A DNA stretch of 59,124 nucleotides from Phycisphaerales bacterium (GTDB taxonomy: Bacteria > Planctomycetota > Phycisphaerae > Phycisphaerales > UBA1924), in the NCBI GenBank assembly GCA_020847535.1, contig JADLBU010000028.1, forward strand, positions 1 to 59,124, in the 5' to 3' direction. How positions within the stretch are numbered: position 1 is the stretch's first letter; each line of letters starts with the position of its first letter. The notes under the pieces were generated by a model. It was not told the origin of the DNA. It saw only the letters and a list, made by a program, of their open reading frames with translations, and did no database searches. This document shows, piece after piece, positions 34,150-44,023 of this stretch. A program made the translations under genes and the position numbers.

Positions 34150-37100
34150 ATGCCCGCACTCCCCTCCGATCTCCGTCGAGTCCTCGAGAACGCCGTGGTC
34201 GCGGCACGCGATGAGGCCACGGGCGCCGCGGCCGCGGCGCTCAAGCGCCTCGCCGTCGGCGTCAAGGAGTTTCCGAACTACCTCGCCGCCGATGAGCGCG
34301 TGCGGCGCCAGAAACTCCGTGCCGCGGCCCGACAACTCGGCGATCCGTGGAACGCCGACAAGCAGGCCTTCACCACGCTCAACAAGCTGACGCACGAGGT
34401 TGCCTACGAGCACTGGCACCGCATGCTCTTCGCCCGCTTCCTGGCGGAGAACAACCTGCTCATCCATCTGGAGCACGGCGTGCACGTGGACCTGTCCACC
34501 GTCGCCGAACTCGCGCAGGAGGAGGCGACCAAGTCCGGCACGAAGGCGGACACCTGGGCCATGGCCGGCCGTTTCGCCGCGGCCATGCTGCCGCAGATCT
34601 TCCGCCCTGACGACCCGGCGCTCGCGGTGCAACTCGCGCCGGAGCATCAGCAGGCCCTGGAGAAGATCCTCGAATCGCTGCCGCCCTCGGTCTTCACGGC
34701 CGATGACTCGCTCGGCTGGGTCTATCAGTTCTGGCAGTCCGCTGAAAAGGACCGCGTCAACGCCGGCGTCAAGGGTGGAGACAAGATCACGGGCGAAACA
34801 CTCCCCGCCGTGACGCAGCTCTTCACCGAGCACTACATGGTGCTCTTCCTACTCCACAACACCATCGGCGCGTGGCACGCCGGAAAGTTGCTCGCAACGC
34901 CCGCAGGGCAGAAGATGGCGGCAGAGTGCACGACCGAAGCTGAACTTCGCGAGTTCGTCGCGTTGCCTGGGCACTCCTTCGGCTATCTCCGCTTTGTTTC
35001 AGACGACACGAGTCTCGCCAAATGGCGGCCCGCCGCCGGCGCGTTCCCCGATTGGCCCAAGGCCGCGAGGGACCTGAAGGTGCTCGATCCCTGCTGCGGC
35101 AGCGGTCACTTCCTCGTCGCTGCGCTCGAACTGCTCGCACGCCTGCGCATGGCTGAGGAACACCTCAACGCCAAGGACGCCGCGCTCGCCGTTATCCAGG
35201 ACAACCTTTTCGGCCTCGAACTCGACGCCCGCTGCACGCAGATTGCCGCATTCAACGTCGCGCAGGCTGCATGGAAACTCGCAGGCGAGCATTTCGCCAT
35301 TCCCGAACTGCATATCGCCTGCGCCGGCCTCGCGCCCTCGACCACCGAGGAGCAGTGGCTCAAGCTCGCCGACTCAGCCCCGCTCCACAGCAAGGGCCCC
35401 ATCAAGGTCGGCCTGCACGCTTTGTACAAGTACTTCAAGGATGCCCCGACACTCGGCTCACTTATCGAAGCCGGGGGAATCAGTGCCGTGGGCGCCGCGG
35501 ACTACGAGACGCTCCGCCCCTTCTTGGCCGCTGCCTTGGGTGCAGAGAAGGATGCCGACGCCCATGAGCGAGCGGTGACCGCCCAAGGCATCGCGAAGGC
35601 GGCCGAGATCCTTGCGGGCCCCGACGGAGATGGTCGCGGCTACACATTGGTCATCACGAATGTGCCCTACCTCGGACGCGGCGGCCAGGACGAGATTCTC
35701 AAGTCGTTCGCCGAGCATGAGTACCCGGATTCTAAAGCTGACTTGGCGACTGTCTTTGTCTCGCGGATTCTGCGTTGGTTGGGTGCGGGCGGTACGGCGG
35801 CCGTCGTTACTCCACAGAGCTGGCACTTCTTCACCACCTACCGCAAGCTCCGCGAGCGACTGTTGAAGGAACGGACATGGAACATGGTGGCCCGACTGGG
35901 TCCGGGTGCCTTCGAGACCATCGGCGGGCACGTTGTCAATGTGGCCCTTACCACGCTGGGAAGTAACCGACCCACCAAAGAGGCACGCCTTGCTGGCGTT
36001 GATGTCACTGCCGCCCGCGCGCCATCTGAGAAGGCTGCGGTTTTGCGCGGTGAGGTGGTGGGGGCTTCGGCCTCCGACGCGGAGCAACTCGCCATCGAGA
36101 GCGCCCAGAATGCCGAGCCACTCGACGACGATTCGGGCGCATCAGCAAATGGAGCCGTGCAGTTGGTGCTGCAAGCGGACCAACTCCGGAACCCGGATGC
36201 ACGCATTCGGTTTTCGCAATCCACGACAGTCGCCCTGCTCTCCGAACGTGCGGACAGTTTCAAGGGCATGTCCACAGGCGACCTTAGCAGGTTTATCCAG
36301 ACATTCTGGGAGCGGTGGAGCATAAACGATGGCTGGGTGCCGTACCAAGGTGGATCGGAGGTGACCCAAGCGTTCGGCGGCCGGGAGCGCATACTCCTCT
36401 GGGAAGAGGGGCGGGGCGTCATGGTCGGACTGCCATCATGCTTCGTAAAGGGGACCAAAGCATGGGGCAAGGCCGGCATTACGATCAACCAGACGACGCT
36501 CCGTCCAACGCTATACCTCGGTGAGCTGTTCGATGAGAACGCGGCGGCCGTTGTTCCGTTTGATGGCGGCGACGTGGCCGCCATTTGGCTCGCTGTCCAG
36601 TCCGACGAGTATCAAGCACACGTCTCCGCGATCGACACGGCACTCAAGACTACCAACAAGACGCTGGTCAAAGTGCCCTTCGACCTCGCCCGCTGGCAGA
36701 AGGTCGCGGCGGAGAAGTACCCGCACGGCCTTCCCGAGCCGCAGTCCGATGACCCCACGCAGTGGCTCTTCCACGGGCATCCCGCCGGCCGCGTGCCGTT
36801 GACGACGGACCCCAATCCGCACCTCGCCACCGTCCTGCAAGTCGCGGTCGCCCGAGTCGTTGGCTACAAGTGGCCCGCCGAGTTGGATGACAAAATGCGC
36901 CTCGCGCCGGAGGCCCGCGCGTGGGCCGAGCGGGTCAAAGAGCTAGAGAGTCACGCCGACGACGACGGCGTGGTCCCGCTGGTAAACATCAACAAGGAAC
37001 GGCCCGGCCACGAGCGCGTCCGCGCACTGCTCGAAGCCGCGTTCGGATCCAAGTGGACGCCCGGCCTGCTTAACGACCTTCTCGCCGCGGCCGGCGCGCC

Positions 37101-37755
37101 CGGAGAGTCTCTCGATGACTGGCTCCGTGGGGGCGACTTCTGGGCACAGCACTGCTCCGTCTTCGACCAGCGACCCTTCGTCTGGCAGATCTGGGACGGC
37201 AAGAAGGACGGCTTCAACATCCTCGTCCACTATCACCGCCTCGCCGCGGATGATGGGCAGGGGCACAAGCTCCTGACCAAGATCACCTACACGTACCTGG
37301 GCGACTGGATCGCCCAGCAGCAGGCCGCGGCGAAGCGCGGCGAGGCCGGCGCGGACCTGCGACTCAAAGCCGCGCAGGATCTGCAGAAGAAGCTCGAAGC
37401 CATTCTCGCCGGCGAGCCGCCGTACGACATCTTCGTCCGCTGGAAGCCCCTGCACGAGCAGCCCATCGGCTGGAACCCCGACATCAACGACGGCGTCCGC
37501 GTAAACGTCCGCCCGTTTGTCATCGCCGGCGTGCTCCGCGGCAAGGTGAACGTGAAGTGGACCAAGGACCGCGGCAAGGAACCCGAGAGCATCCGTCCGA
37601 AAGTCCAGTTCCCCTGGTTCTGGTCCTGCCCGGAGGATGACCCGCCGACGGACTTCATGGGCGGCGACAAGTTCACAGGAGAGCGGCTGAACGACCTGCA
37701 CTACACGGGGCAAGCAAAGGAATCGGCCAGACGGTCGATCGGGGGCGCGGCATGA
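34150..37755 (+). CDS. pglX: BREX adenine-specific methyltransferase PglX
   Basis: A 1201-aa N6-adenine DNA methyltransferase that marks self DNA in BREX. The SAM-binding motif is VLDPCCGSGHFL (about 310), and the catalytic (N/D)PPY motif appears as ITNVPYLGRGG (about 503), with Val in place of the first Pro, a variant seen in large type IIG/PglX-like enzymes. The N-terminal 250 residues are helical; the C-terminal 500 include the target recognition region. It shares the typical PglX length. It is followed by two non-canonical genes before pglZ; the stop overlaps the next start (ATGA). Confidence 0.93.
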   Translation: MPALPSDLRRVLENAVVAARDEATGAAAAALKRLAVGVKEFPNYLAADERVRRQKLRAAARQLGDPWNADKQAFTTLNKLTHEVAYEHWHRMLFARFLAENNLLIHLEHGVHVDLSTVAELAQEEATKSGTKADTWAMAGRFAAAMLPQIFRPDDPALAVQLAPEHQQALEKILESLPPSVFTADDSLGWVYQFWQSAEKDRVNAGVKGGDKITGETLPAVTQLFTEHYMVLFLLHNTIGAWHAGKLLATPAGQKMAAECTTEAELREFVALPGHSFGYLRFVSDDTSLAKWRPAAGAFPDWPKAARDLKVLDPCCGSGHFLVAALELLARLRMAEEHLNAKDAALAVIQDNLFGLELDARCTQIAAFNVAQAAWKLAGEHFAIPELHIACAGLAPSTTEEQWLKLADSAPLHSKGPIKVGLHALYKYFKDAPTLGSLIEAGGISAVGAADYETLRPFLAAALGAEKDADAHERAVTAQGIAKAAEILAGPDGDGRGYTLVITNVPYLGRGGQDEILKSFAEHEYPDSKADLATVFVSRILRWLGAGGTAAVVTPQSWHFFTTYRKLRERLLKERTWNMVARLGPGAFETIGGHVVNVALTTLGSNRPTKEARLAGVDVTAARAPSEKAAVLRGEVVGASASDAEQLAIESAQNAEPLDDDSGASANGAVQLVLQADQLRNPDARIRFSQSTTVALLSERADSFKGMSTGDLSRFIQTFWERWSINDGWVPYQGGSEVTQAFGGRERILLWEEGRGVMVGLPSCFVKGTKAWGKAGITINQTTLRPTLYLGELFDENAAAVVPFDGGDVAAIWLAVQSDEYQAHVSAIDTALKTTNKTLVKVPFDLARWQKVAAEKYPHGLPEPQSDDPTQWLFHGHPAGRVPLTTDPNPHLATVLQVAVARVVGYKWPAELDDKMRLAPEARAWAERVKELESHADDDGVVPLVNINKERPGHERVRALLEAAFGSKWTPGLLNDLLAAAGAPGESLDDWLRGGDFWAQHCSVFDQRPFVWQIWDGKKDGFNILVHYHRLAADDGQGHKLLTKITYTYLGDWIAQQQAAAKRGEAGADLRLKAAQDLQKKLEAILAGEPPYDIFVRWKPLHEQPIGWNPDINDGVRVNVRPFVIAGVLRGKVNVKWTKDRGKEPESIRPKVQFPWFWSCPEDDPPTDFMGGDKFTGERLNDLHYTGQAKESARRSIGGAA

Positions 37756-38471
37756 GCTCCCGATGCCCAGTATCCCCGAAGCTGATGCGCGACTTCTTCC
37801 TGAAGCGCCTTTGTACTGCGCACGCCCGTTTTCAGAGCGGGCTCCTGCTCAACGAAGAGCCGCTGATGAGCCATGTGTGCGCCGAGTCGCAGGTGCTCGG
37901 GACTTTTCTACACCTCGGGGCGTCCATTCAAATGCACAGCCACCCGGCGATCATGCACCGCAAGGGCATCGACGGGACCGACAAGTTTGGCTGTGACCTC
38001 GCGTGGACAGTTCGGGTGTTCGGGGCTCGAATGGCGGGCGGAACACTCTGGCGGAAGACGGCTTTCTTTCAGCTCAAGCGGCTCTTCTACACCGCGAAGG
38101 GCAAGAGACCCTCCGTCTCGGTCGAACACAAGCAGTTGCATGACGCCCACAGGCCCGGGTTCTGGGAAAGGGCCTTCGTCGTCGCCGTGGACCACGACTC
38201 TGCCAAGGCACTGGTGTCCGATTGTGCATCCATCGCGGTGAAGAAGAATGTCTCAGGGAAGACAACGATTGACTGCACAACTGCTTCTTGGATGAAGCTC
38301 GACGATTGGCTCCAGGCTTGGTTTGAATGCTCCGTTGGAGTTCGCGAGACCGAGTCAAAGGAAGCTCGGCTCGAAGCGACGAGGGAGAATCCGGAAGAGT
38401 TGCAGTCGCCCCATATCCGAGTTTGGGTGGATACTCGAATAGAGATGGTTGACCGAGGAGGTCAGGGATGA
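37752..38471 (+). CDS. PD-(D/E)XK-like accessory protein inside the BREX operon
   Basis: A 239-aa protein not part of canonical BREX. Residues 70-110 read KGIDGTDKFGCDLAWTV, then KTAFFQLKRL: an acidic residue (D82) followed after a strand by QxK (Q107, K109). This matches the variant D-(E/Q)xK active site of Mrr-like PD-(D/E)XK nucleases. The rest shows no known motif. It is coupled to pglX (ATGA) and to the next gene (ATGA). Inference: a nuclease or modified-DNA sensor working with the following ArdC-like protein. The fold assignment is by motif only. Confidence 0.62.
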   Translation: MSSRCPVSPKLMRDFFLKRLCTAHARFQSGLLLNEEPLMSHVCAESQVLGTFLHLGASIQMHSHPAIMHRKGIDGTDKFGCDLAWTVRVFGARMAGGTLWRKTAFFQLKRLFYTAKGKRPSVSVEHKQLHDAHRPGFWERAFVVAVDHDSAKALVSDCASIAVKKNVSGKTTIDCTTASWMKLDDWLQAWFECSVGVRETESKEARLEATRENPEELQSPHIRVWVDTRIEMVDRGGQG

Positions 38472-39586
38472 GCCAAACCCTTACCGAGTCGGCGCCCTTC
38501 GATTATGCGGCCATGACCAAGGCCGCGGCCGGAGTCATTGTCAACAGACTTGAGGCGATGGCGCAACCGTCCGCCTGGGAACTGCTCCATACAGTCGAAC
38601 TCAACCTTGGGGTAAAGGCTCGGTGGGTTCTCTCGGACGCCCTTCGCTGGATCGCGGTCGACGCCTCGCAGAAGGGAGCAGTGCGGGACTATGCGAGGTC
38701 TCTGCTCGAAAGCAGCGATCTTGCCGATGTATTGCGTGGTCAGCAGCGTCCGAGCAAGGAAATCGATTCAAGCATCGACCAGCTGTTGAGAGCGAGCTCG
38801 GCCTATCGCACGAGCGCCGCCTTCCAGGAAATGGTCGGCTTCATGGCCAACTTCCGGGACTACGCACCCTTCAACAACATGCTCGTCCGAATCCAGAACC
38901 CGACCTGCTCGTTTTACGCGTCGGAACGGGATTGGGAGAACCGGTTCGGACGGCAGCTGAAAGAGGACGCAAGGCCATTGCTGATTCTGGCGCCGATGCA
39001 CCCGGTGATGCTCGTGTACGACCTCGATCAGACGGAAGGGCCGGAACTCCCGGCCGAGCTTGAAAGCTTCGCCTCTTTCAAAGGCGAGTTCGACCTGGAA
39101 AAGCTCAGCCGGCTGGTGTCGAACGCGGCAGCGCGCGATCACGTTCGCATCGACTTCAAGACGCTCTCTTCGACGAACGCCGGTTTCGCCACCATTGCCG
39201 GCCGCCGCGACAGCTTGAAGATGCGGATCGCCATCCATGACAAGCTCGACGCGCCGAGCCGCTTCGGTGTCGTGTGCCACGAACTTGCGCACATCTACCT
39301 GGGCCATCTCGGCGGTGACCGTGACGGCTGGTGGCCGGCGAGAGGCGGTTTGAGCCAGAAGGCGATGGAGGTCGAGGCGGAGGCGACGGCGTACATCGTG
39401 GCACGGCGCGTTGGGCTGTCGGGATCGAGCCCTCAATACGTGTCTCGCCACTTGAGCGACGCCAAGGTGCTCCAGAACGTTTCCGTCGACCTCGTGGCCA
39501 AGGTCGCGGGCCGGATTGAGGAAATGGCCTCGCGCACGATGCACCCGCGACAGCGGCCCGCCGCGGCAGAGCGGAGGGGCCCGTGA
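38468..39586 (+). CDS. ArdC-like HExxH metalloprotein inside the BREX operon
   Basis: A 372-aa protein whose second half mirrors the island's ArdC (15813-16646). FMANFRDYAPFNNMLVRIQNP aligns with RFHRYSFGNILLILSQRP. The later DWENRFGRQLKEDARPLLILAP aligns with AWRDLGRFVRKGEHGIAIFAP, and the YDLDQTEGPELP segment also matches. It then has HELAHIYLGH (H271, E272, H275) and MEVEAEATAYIVARRVG, the third-ligand region of ImmA/IrrE- and ArdC-type proteases. The N-terminal 100 residues are helical and distinct. It is coupled by 4-nt overlaps to both neighbours. Finding an antirestriction-type fold within a defence operon is unusual; it may be a regulatory protease or sensor. Confidence 0.75.
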   Translation: MSQTLTESAPFDYAAMTKAAAGVIVNRLEAMAQPSAWELLHTVELNLGVKARWVLSDALRWIAVDASQKGAVRDYARSLLESSDLADVLRGQQRPSKEIDSSIDQLLRASSAYRTSAAFQEMVGFMANFRDYAPFNNMLVRIQNPTCSFYASERDWENRFGRQLKEDARPLLILAPMHPVMLVYDLDQTEGPELPAELESFASFKGEFDLEKLSRLVSNAAARDHVRIDFKTLSSTNAGFATIAGRRDSLKMRIAIHDKLDAPSRFGVVCHELAHIYLGHLGGDRDGWWPARGGLSQKAMEVEAEATAYIVARRVGLSGSSPQYVSRHLSDAKVLQNVSVDLVAKVAGRIEEMASRTMHPRQRPAAAERRGP

Positions 39587-41961
39587 CCCAACCGACCACA
39601 CGTGAAGTCAGTGGGACCGTGCTCGCCGCGCTCGCGGATGCCATCCGCGCAGCGGCCGCGTTCGACAAGAACGACCAAGTCGCACCTGCGGTCGTGCTCT
39701 GGCCGGACGAGGAAAGGGGCTGGATTGATCTCCTGCCGAAACTGCGGGAGGTCATGCCCGAACTGCTCACTCTCGGGGTTTTCGACGCGGCAACCAAGAC
39801 AGGTCCCTCGATCTGGGTCAAGACGATGCTGGGAAGGGGAGAGGACGGAGCCGCGTTGCACCCGCTGGCCTCGTGGCCCAAGGGAGCGACGCCAGTCCTG
39901 TACATGCCCGGCATCAGCCGCCAGCACATCCGCGCCATCGAGGAATGTCCCCGGGACCTCAAGCCGCTCTGCGAGCTGCAGTTTCGCGGAGCGATGTGGA
40001 CGCAGGTGAGCGGAAAGGACTGGACGCCTCGGGCGTTTCTGCAAAGCTCCGATGGAGGTCTGGGGCTGAATCTGGCCGGCGACTCCGCGACGTTGGGAGC
40101 GATGCGACAGTCGCTGGAGAAACTCGCGGATGTGCCGCTTGTGCAGCTGCAGGGTCGGCCGCTTGATGCCGGCGACTTCCACGAGCTTCTGGCACCGGAC
40201 CCATCACGCACCGTGCTCGAATGGCTCAGCGATGCCGCGGCGTTTCGGGTGAGAGCCGGCGCGGGCTGGGCCGCGTTCCGGACGGTCTGCAAAGACAAGT
40301 TTGGATTCGATCCCGAGAAGATGGATGCCACGAAGGCCGGCCAACTCCTCGCGGAGCGTCAAGGCCCTTGGTCGGGCGTGTGGAGCCGCTTCGAGGAGAG
40401 CCCGACGCTCTACCCGGGCGTGCGGGATGTGCTCCGGCGCAGCAAGCCCGCCGGCGGCGACTCGCTCTTCGGTTCAGGTCTCAGTGTGTACCCACAGGAC
40501 AACGAGGCCGGAGAGGGTGAGCTACGGACCGAGCTGCTGGGGGTCGGCAAGCTGAGCGAAGCCGCGGCCCGGGCTAAGGTGCTGGAACTGGAGCCGCGAC
40601 ACGCTCCGCGCCGCTCTCTGGTGTGGGCGAAGCTTGGTGAGGCACCGCTAGCAACCGCGCTCTGGCACCTGTCGGAAATGGCCCGGCTCGCCGCCGTTGG
40701 CTTGGGAGGGGCGGACCGAGATCACGCCGCGGCGCTCTACGCAGAGTCTGGCTGGCGTGTGGACGATGCCGCGATTCAGGCGTTGGCCTCGGCAAAGTCG
40801 GCCGCGGACCTGACCGCTGTAGGCGCTGCGGTGCGAGCGGTGTACGGGCCGTGGCTTGAGAAGGCGGCGGAGAACTTCCAGAAGCTGGTGGCGGCGAAGC
40901 CGTTGCCTTCAGCAGGTGAGCGCCGGGCGCCAGACGACGATGCTGGCACCTGCATCGTGTTTGCCGACGGGCTGCGCATGGACCTGGGACAGCGGCTCGC
41001 GGCCGAGCTGGCGAAGCGGGGATTGACCGTGAGTGTGACGTGGCAGTGGTCGACAGTGCCGACCGTGACAGCAACGGCGAAGCCGGCGGCATCGCCGATG
41101 GTTTCGAAGCTCAGCACGTCAACCCGATCGGATGACTTCGTTCCACAGCTCACGGACGGTCTGAAGAACCTGACGTCCGAGCGATTCCGGTCCGCGTTGC
41201 GAGAACTGGACGTGGATGTTCTGGGAGCGGGCGAGCACGGGAAACAGGGTGAGTCGAGAGCCTGGGTGGAAGTCGGCACGATTGACCATCGCGGGCACGG
41301 CGAAGGAGTGCGATTGGCTTCGATGCTCGGAGACGAAGTCCGCTTGGTCGCAGATCGCGTGGCGGACCTCGTCGCCGCTGGGTGGACAACCGTCCGGGTC
41401 GTGACCGATCACGGGTGGCTCCTGCTCCCCGGCGGCCTTCCCAAGGTGACGTTGCCCAAGTATCTCGTGGAAACAAACTGGCGGCGGTGCGCGAGCGTGA
41501 AGGAGAACGCGAGCCCGGAATGCCAGCAACACGGCTGGCACTGGAATCCCACCATCTCGATCGCACTGGCGCCCGGAATCTCCTGCTTCCGCGAGGGGGC
41601 TGAATACGCACATGGCGGGCTGAGCGTTCAGGAGATGGTGACGCCAGTTGTCACGGTCACGACCGGCGGCAACGGCCCAGCTGCACAATCAAAGGCTTCG
41701 GTGGCATCGATCGTCTGGAATCAGCTGACGGGCCGGGTGCAGGTCGCTGGAGCCGGCGGTGCCGCCGTGGACTTGCGGACCGAAGCGGCCGATCCCAAGA
41801 CCACCTTGCTGGACTCAGAGAAGCCGCGGCCCATTGACGCCAATGGCCAGGCGAAGATCTACGCACGCGACGAGGCCGAAGGGCTGGCCGCGGAAGTCGT
41901 CGTGCTCGATGCGGATGGAAACGTGATTGCCCGTCGTCGCACGCGGGTTGGTATGGAGTAG
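39583..41961 (+). CDS. pglZ: BREX phosphatase-like protein PglZ, type B
   Basis: A 792-aa PglZ homologue of the type B form, an alkaline-phosphatase-superfamily protein essential for BREX. The PglZ core starts with VFADGLRMDLGQRLAAEL (about 459), followed by WSTVPTVTATAKPAASP and VVTDHGWLLLPGGLPK (about 607), whose Asp/His are metal-site candidates. The N-terminal half is the type B-specific helical region. The GTG start overlaps the stop of the protease-like gene (GTGA). The gap to brxL is 5 nt. Confidence 0.92.
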   Translation: MTQPTTREVSGTVLAALADAIRAAAAFDKNDQVAPAVVLWPDEERGWIDLLPKLREVMPELLTLGVFDAATKTGPSIWVKTMLGRGEDGAALHPLASWPKGATPVLYMPGISRQHIRAIEECPRDLKPLCELQFRGAMWTQVSGKDWTPRAFLQSSDGGLGLNLAGDSATLGAMRQSLEKLADVPLVQLQGRPLDAGDFHELLAPDPSRTVLEWLSDAAAFRVRAGAGWAAFRTVCKDKFGFDPEKMDATKAGQLLAERQGPWSGVWSRFEESPTLYPGVRDVLRRSKPAGGDSLFGSGLSVYPQDNEAGEGELRTELLGVGKLSEAAARAKVLELEPRHAPRRSLVWAKLGEAPLATALWHLSEMARLAAVGLGGADRDHAAALYAESGWRVDDAAIQALASAKSAADLTAVGAAVRAVYGPWLEKAAENFQKLVAAKPLPSAGERRAPDDDAGTCIVFADGLRMDLGQRLAAELAKRGLTVSVTWQWSTVPTVTATAKPAASPMVSKLSTSTRSDDFVPQLTDGLKNLTSERFRSALRELDVDVLGAGEHGKQGESRAWVEVGTIDHRGHGEGVRLASMLGDEVRLVADRVADLVAAGWTTVRVVTDHGWLLLPGGLPKVTLPKYLVETNWRRCASVKENASPECQQHGWHWNPTISIALAPGISCFREGAEYAHGGLSVQEMVTPVVTVTTGGNGPAAQSKASVASIVWNQLTGRVQVAGAGGAAVDLRTEAADPKTTLLDSEKPRPIDANGQAKIYARDEAEGLAAEVVVLDADGNVIARRRTRVGME

Positions 41962-41966
41962 CTCTT

Positions 41967-44015
41967 ATGGAACTTGATCATCTTGACCAACTCGCCGCCA
42001 AGGCATTCGAGGGCTTCATCGTCCGGAAGGACTTGGTCCGCAAGTTCAAGGGGCAATACCCGGTCCCGACATACGTGACCGAGTTCCTGCTCGGCCGGTA
42101 CTGCGCGACGGTGAACGAGGACGAGATCCGCGACGGCCTGGAGATTGTCCAACGGCAGCTGGGCGACCGCACCGTGCGTGCGGGCGAGGAGGAGCTCTTC
42201 AAGGCGAAAGCAAAGGACAAGGGCTCGGTCCGTGTCATCGACATCGTTAAGGCACGCCTGGACACGAAGAGCGACCAGTACTTGGTCGAACTCCCGAGCC
42301 TGCGAATCAACGACGCGAGGATCACGGATGCGCTCGTGCACGAGCACGACCGCATGCTCACCGGCGGCTTCTACGCAGAGGTAAACCTGGTGTACGACCC
42401 GCTGATTGCTGACGAGAGCAGCGGCCGGCCATTCGGGGTTGAAAGTCTGAAGGAGATCCAACTCTCCAAGCGGGACTGTCTGGAGATCCTCTGCAAGGGG
42501 CGGGAGCTCTTCACGACAGAGGAGTGGAAACAACTCCTCATCCGGAGTGTCGGCTTCGAACCGGCGAGTCTGACACCGCGGGCCCAGGACGTGCTGCTCC
42601 TTCGCATGATCCCGTTCGTAGAGCGGAACTACAACACCGTGGAGCTCGGCCCGCGTGGTACCGGCAAGAGCCACCTCTTCCAGCAGATCTCTCCGTACTC
42701 ACACCTAGTGTCGGGCGGCAAGGCGACCGTTGCTCGCATGTTCGTGAACAACGCCAATGGGCAACGGGGCTTGGTCTGCCAGTACGACGTGGTCTGCTTC
42801 GACGAGGTTTCGGGCGTCTCCTTCGATCAGAAGGACGGCGTGAACATCATGAAGGGGTACATGGAGTCGGGCGAGTTCAGCCGCGGCAAGGAGAGCATTC
42901 GGGCCGACGGTGGCGTCGTGATGGTCGGCAACTTCGACGTCGACGTGCAGCACCAGCAGCGGGTCGGCCACCTGTTTGGCCCCATGCCTCCCGAGATGCG
43001 TGACGACACGGCTCTCATGGACCGGATCCACGCGTACATCCCCGGGTGGGACTTCCCGAAGATCCAACCGAAGCAGCACCTGACCGATCACTTTGGGTTG
43101 GTGAGCGATTTCCTCTCGGAATGCTGGCACCGCCTCCGGGACCAGGGTCGCGTCAACAAACTCCAGGGCCGTGTGCACTTCGGCGGTGCCCTCAGCGGGC
43201 GGGACTCGAACGGGGTGAACAAGAGCGTCAGCGGCCTGATGAAGCTGCTGTTCCCAAATCCCGACATGGCCATCGACGATGCGGATCTGGAGTGGGCGGT
43301 CAAACTGGCCATGGAGGCTCGCCGCCGCGTAAAGGAGCAGCAGAAGCGCATTGGCTCGGCGGAGTTCAGGAACACTCAGTTCAGCTTCACGGTGGGCGAC
43401 TCAGGCGTCGAGCGATTCGTGAGCACGCCGGAGCTCCAGAGCGAGGATTCGATCTCCACGGACCCGCTGCCGCCCGGTCAGGTCTGGGCGATCGGGCCGG
43501 GGGGCCAGGACGAGAACGTGGGGCTCTTCAGGATTGATGTCACGGCGGGACAGGGGTCGGGCGTCCGTATCCTCAATCAACCCCCGCCCGGGCCGTTCAG
43601 GGAGAGCGTCAAGTACGCGGAGCAGAACCTCTACGCTCGCGGCAAGACGCTCGTCGGTGATCGCGACCCGCGCGAGCACGAGTTCTCCGTCCAACTCAGA
43701 GCGTTCGATGCAGCGAAGGCGGGAACGGGCCTCGGGGTTCCCGCGCTGCTCGCGCTGTGCAGCGCTCTCCTCGAAAAGAACCTCAAGGGAGGGTTGGTTG
43801 TTGTCGGTGCGCTCAACCTCGGTGGTTCGGTCGACCCCATCCACAACGCCGTGAGCGTGGCGGAGGTCGCCGCGGCGAAGGGTGCAACGGCGCTCTTGAT
43901 GCCCATCTCGGCGAGGAAACAGCTTTTCGAGCTCCCTGACGAGATCGCGACCAAGCTGGACATTCAGTTCTACGCGGATGCGAGAGAGGCTTTGTTGAAA
44001 GCACTGCTCGACTGA
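41967..44015 (+). CDS. brxL: BREX protein BrxL (Lon-like AAA+ ATPase)
   Basis: A 682-aa BrxL homologue. It has an N-terminal domain (1-200), an AAA+ module with Walker A ELGPRGTGKSHLF (about 226-237) and Walker B VVCFDEVSGVS, and a Lon-like C-terminal domain (about 500-682). The Lon domain lacks the expected catalytic Ser (the equivalent loop is KAGTGLGVPALLAL) and the Lys (SVDPIHNAVSVAEVAAAKG in place of the E-K pair). Proteolysis is therefore unlikely, in line with BrxL acting as a DNA-binding AAA+ ring. It completes the canonical type I order; the next gene starts 8 nt later. Confidence 0.92.
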   Translation: MELDHLDQLAAKAFEGFIVRKDLVRKFKGQYPVPTYVTEFLLGRYCATVNEDEIRDGLEIVQRQLGDRTVRAGEEELFKAKAKDKGSVRVIDIVKARLDTKSDQYLVELPSLRINDARITDALVHEHDRMLTGGFYAEVNLVYDPLIADESSGRPFGVESLKEIQLSKRDCLEILCKGRELFTTEEWKQLLIRSVGFEPASLTPRAQDVLLLRMIPFVERNYNTVELGPRGTGKSHLFQQISPYSHLVSGGKATVARMFVNNANGQRGLVCQYDVVCFDEVSGVSFDQKDGVNIMKGYMESGEFSRGKESIRADGGVVMVGNFDVDVQHQQRVGHLFGPMPPEMRDDTALMDRIHAYIPGWDFPKIQPKQHLTDHFGLVSDFLSECWHRLRDQGRVNKLQGRVHFGGALSGRDSNGVNKSVSGLMKLLFPNPDMAIDDADLEWAVKLAMEARRRVKEQQKRIGSAEFRNTQFSFTVGDSGVERFVSTPELQSEDSISTDPLPPGQVWAIGPGGQDENVGLFRIDVTAGQGSGVRILNQPPPGPFRESVKYAEQNLYARGKTLVGDRDPREHEFSVQLRAFDAAKAGTGLGVPALLALCSALLEKNLKGGLVVVGALNLGGSVDPIHNAVSVAEVAAAKGATALLMPISARKQLFELPDEIATKLDIQFYADAREALLKALLD

Positions 44016-44023
44016 CAAGGGAG

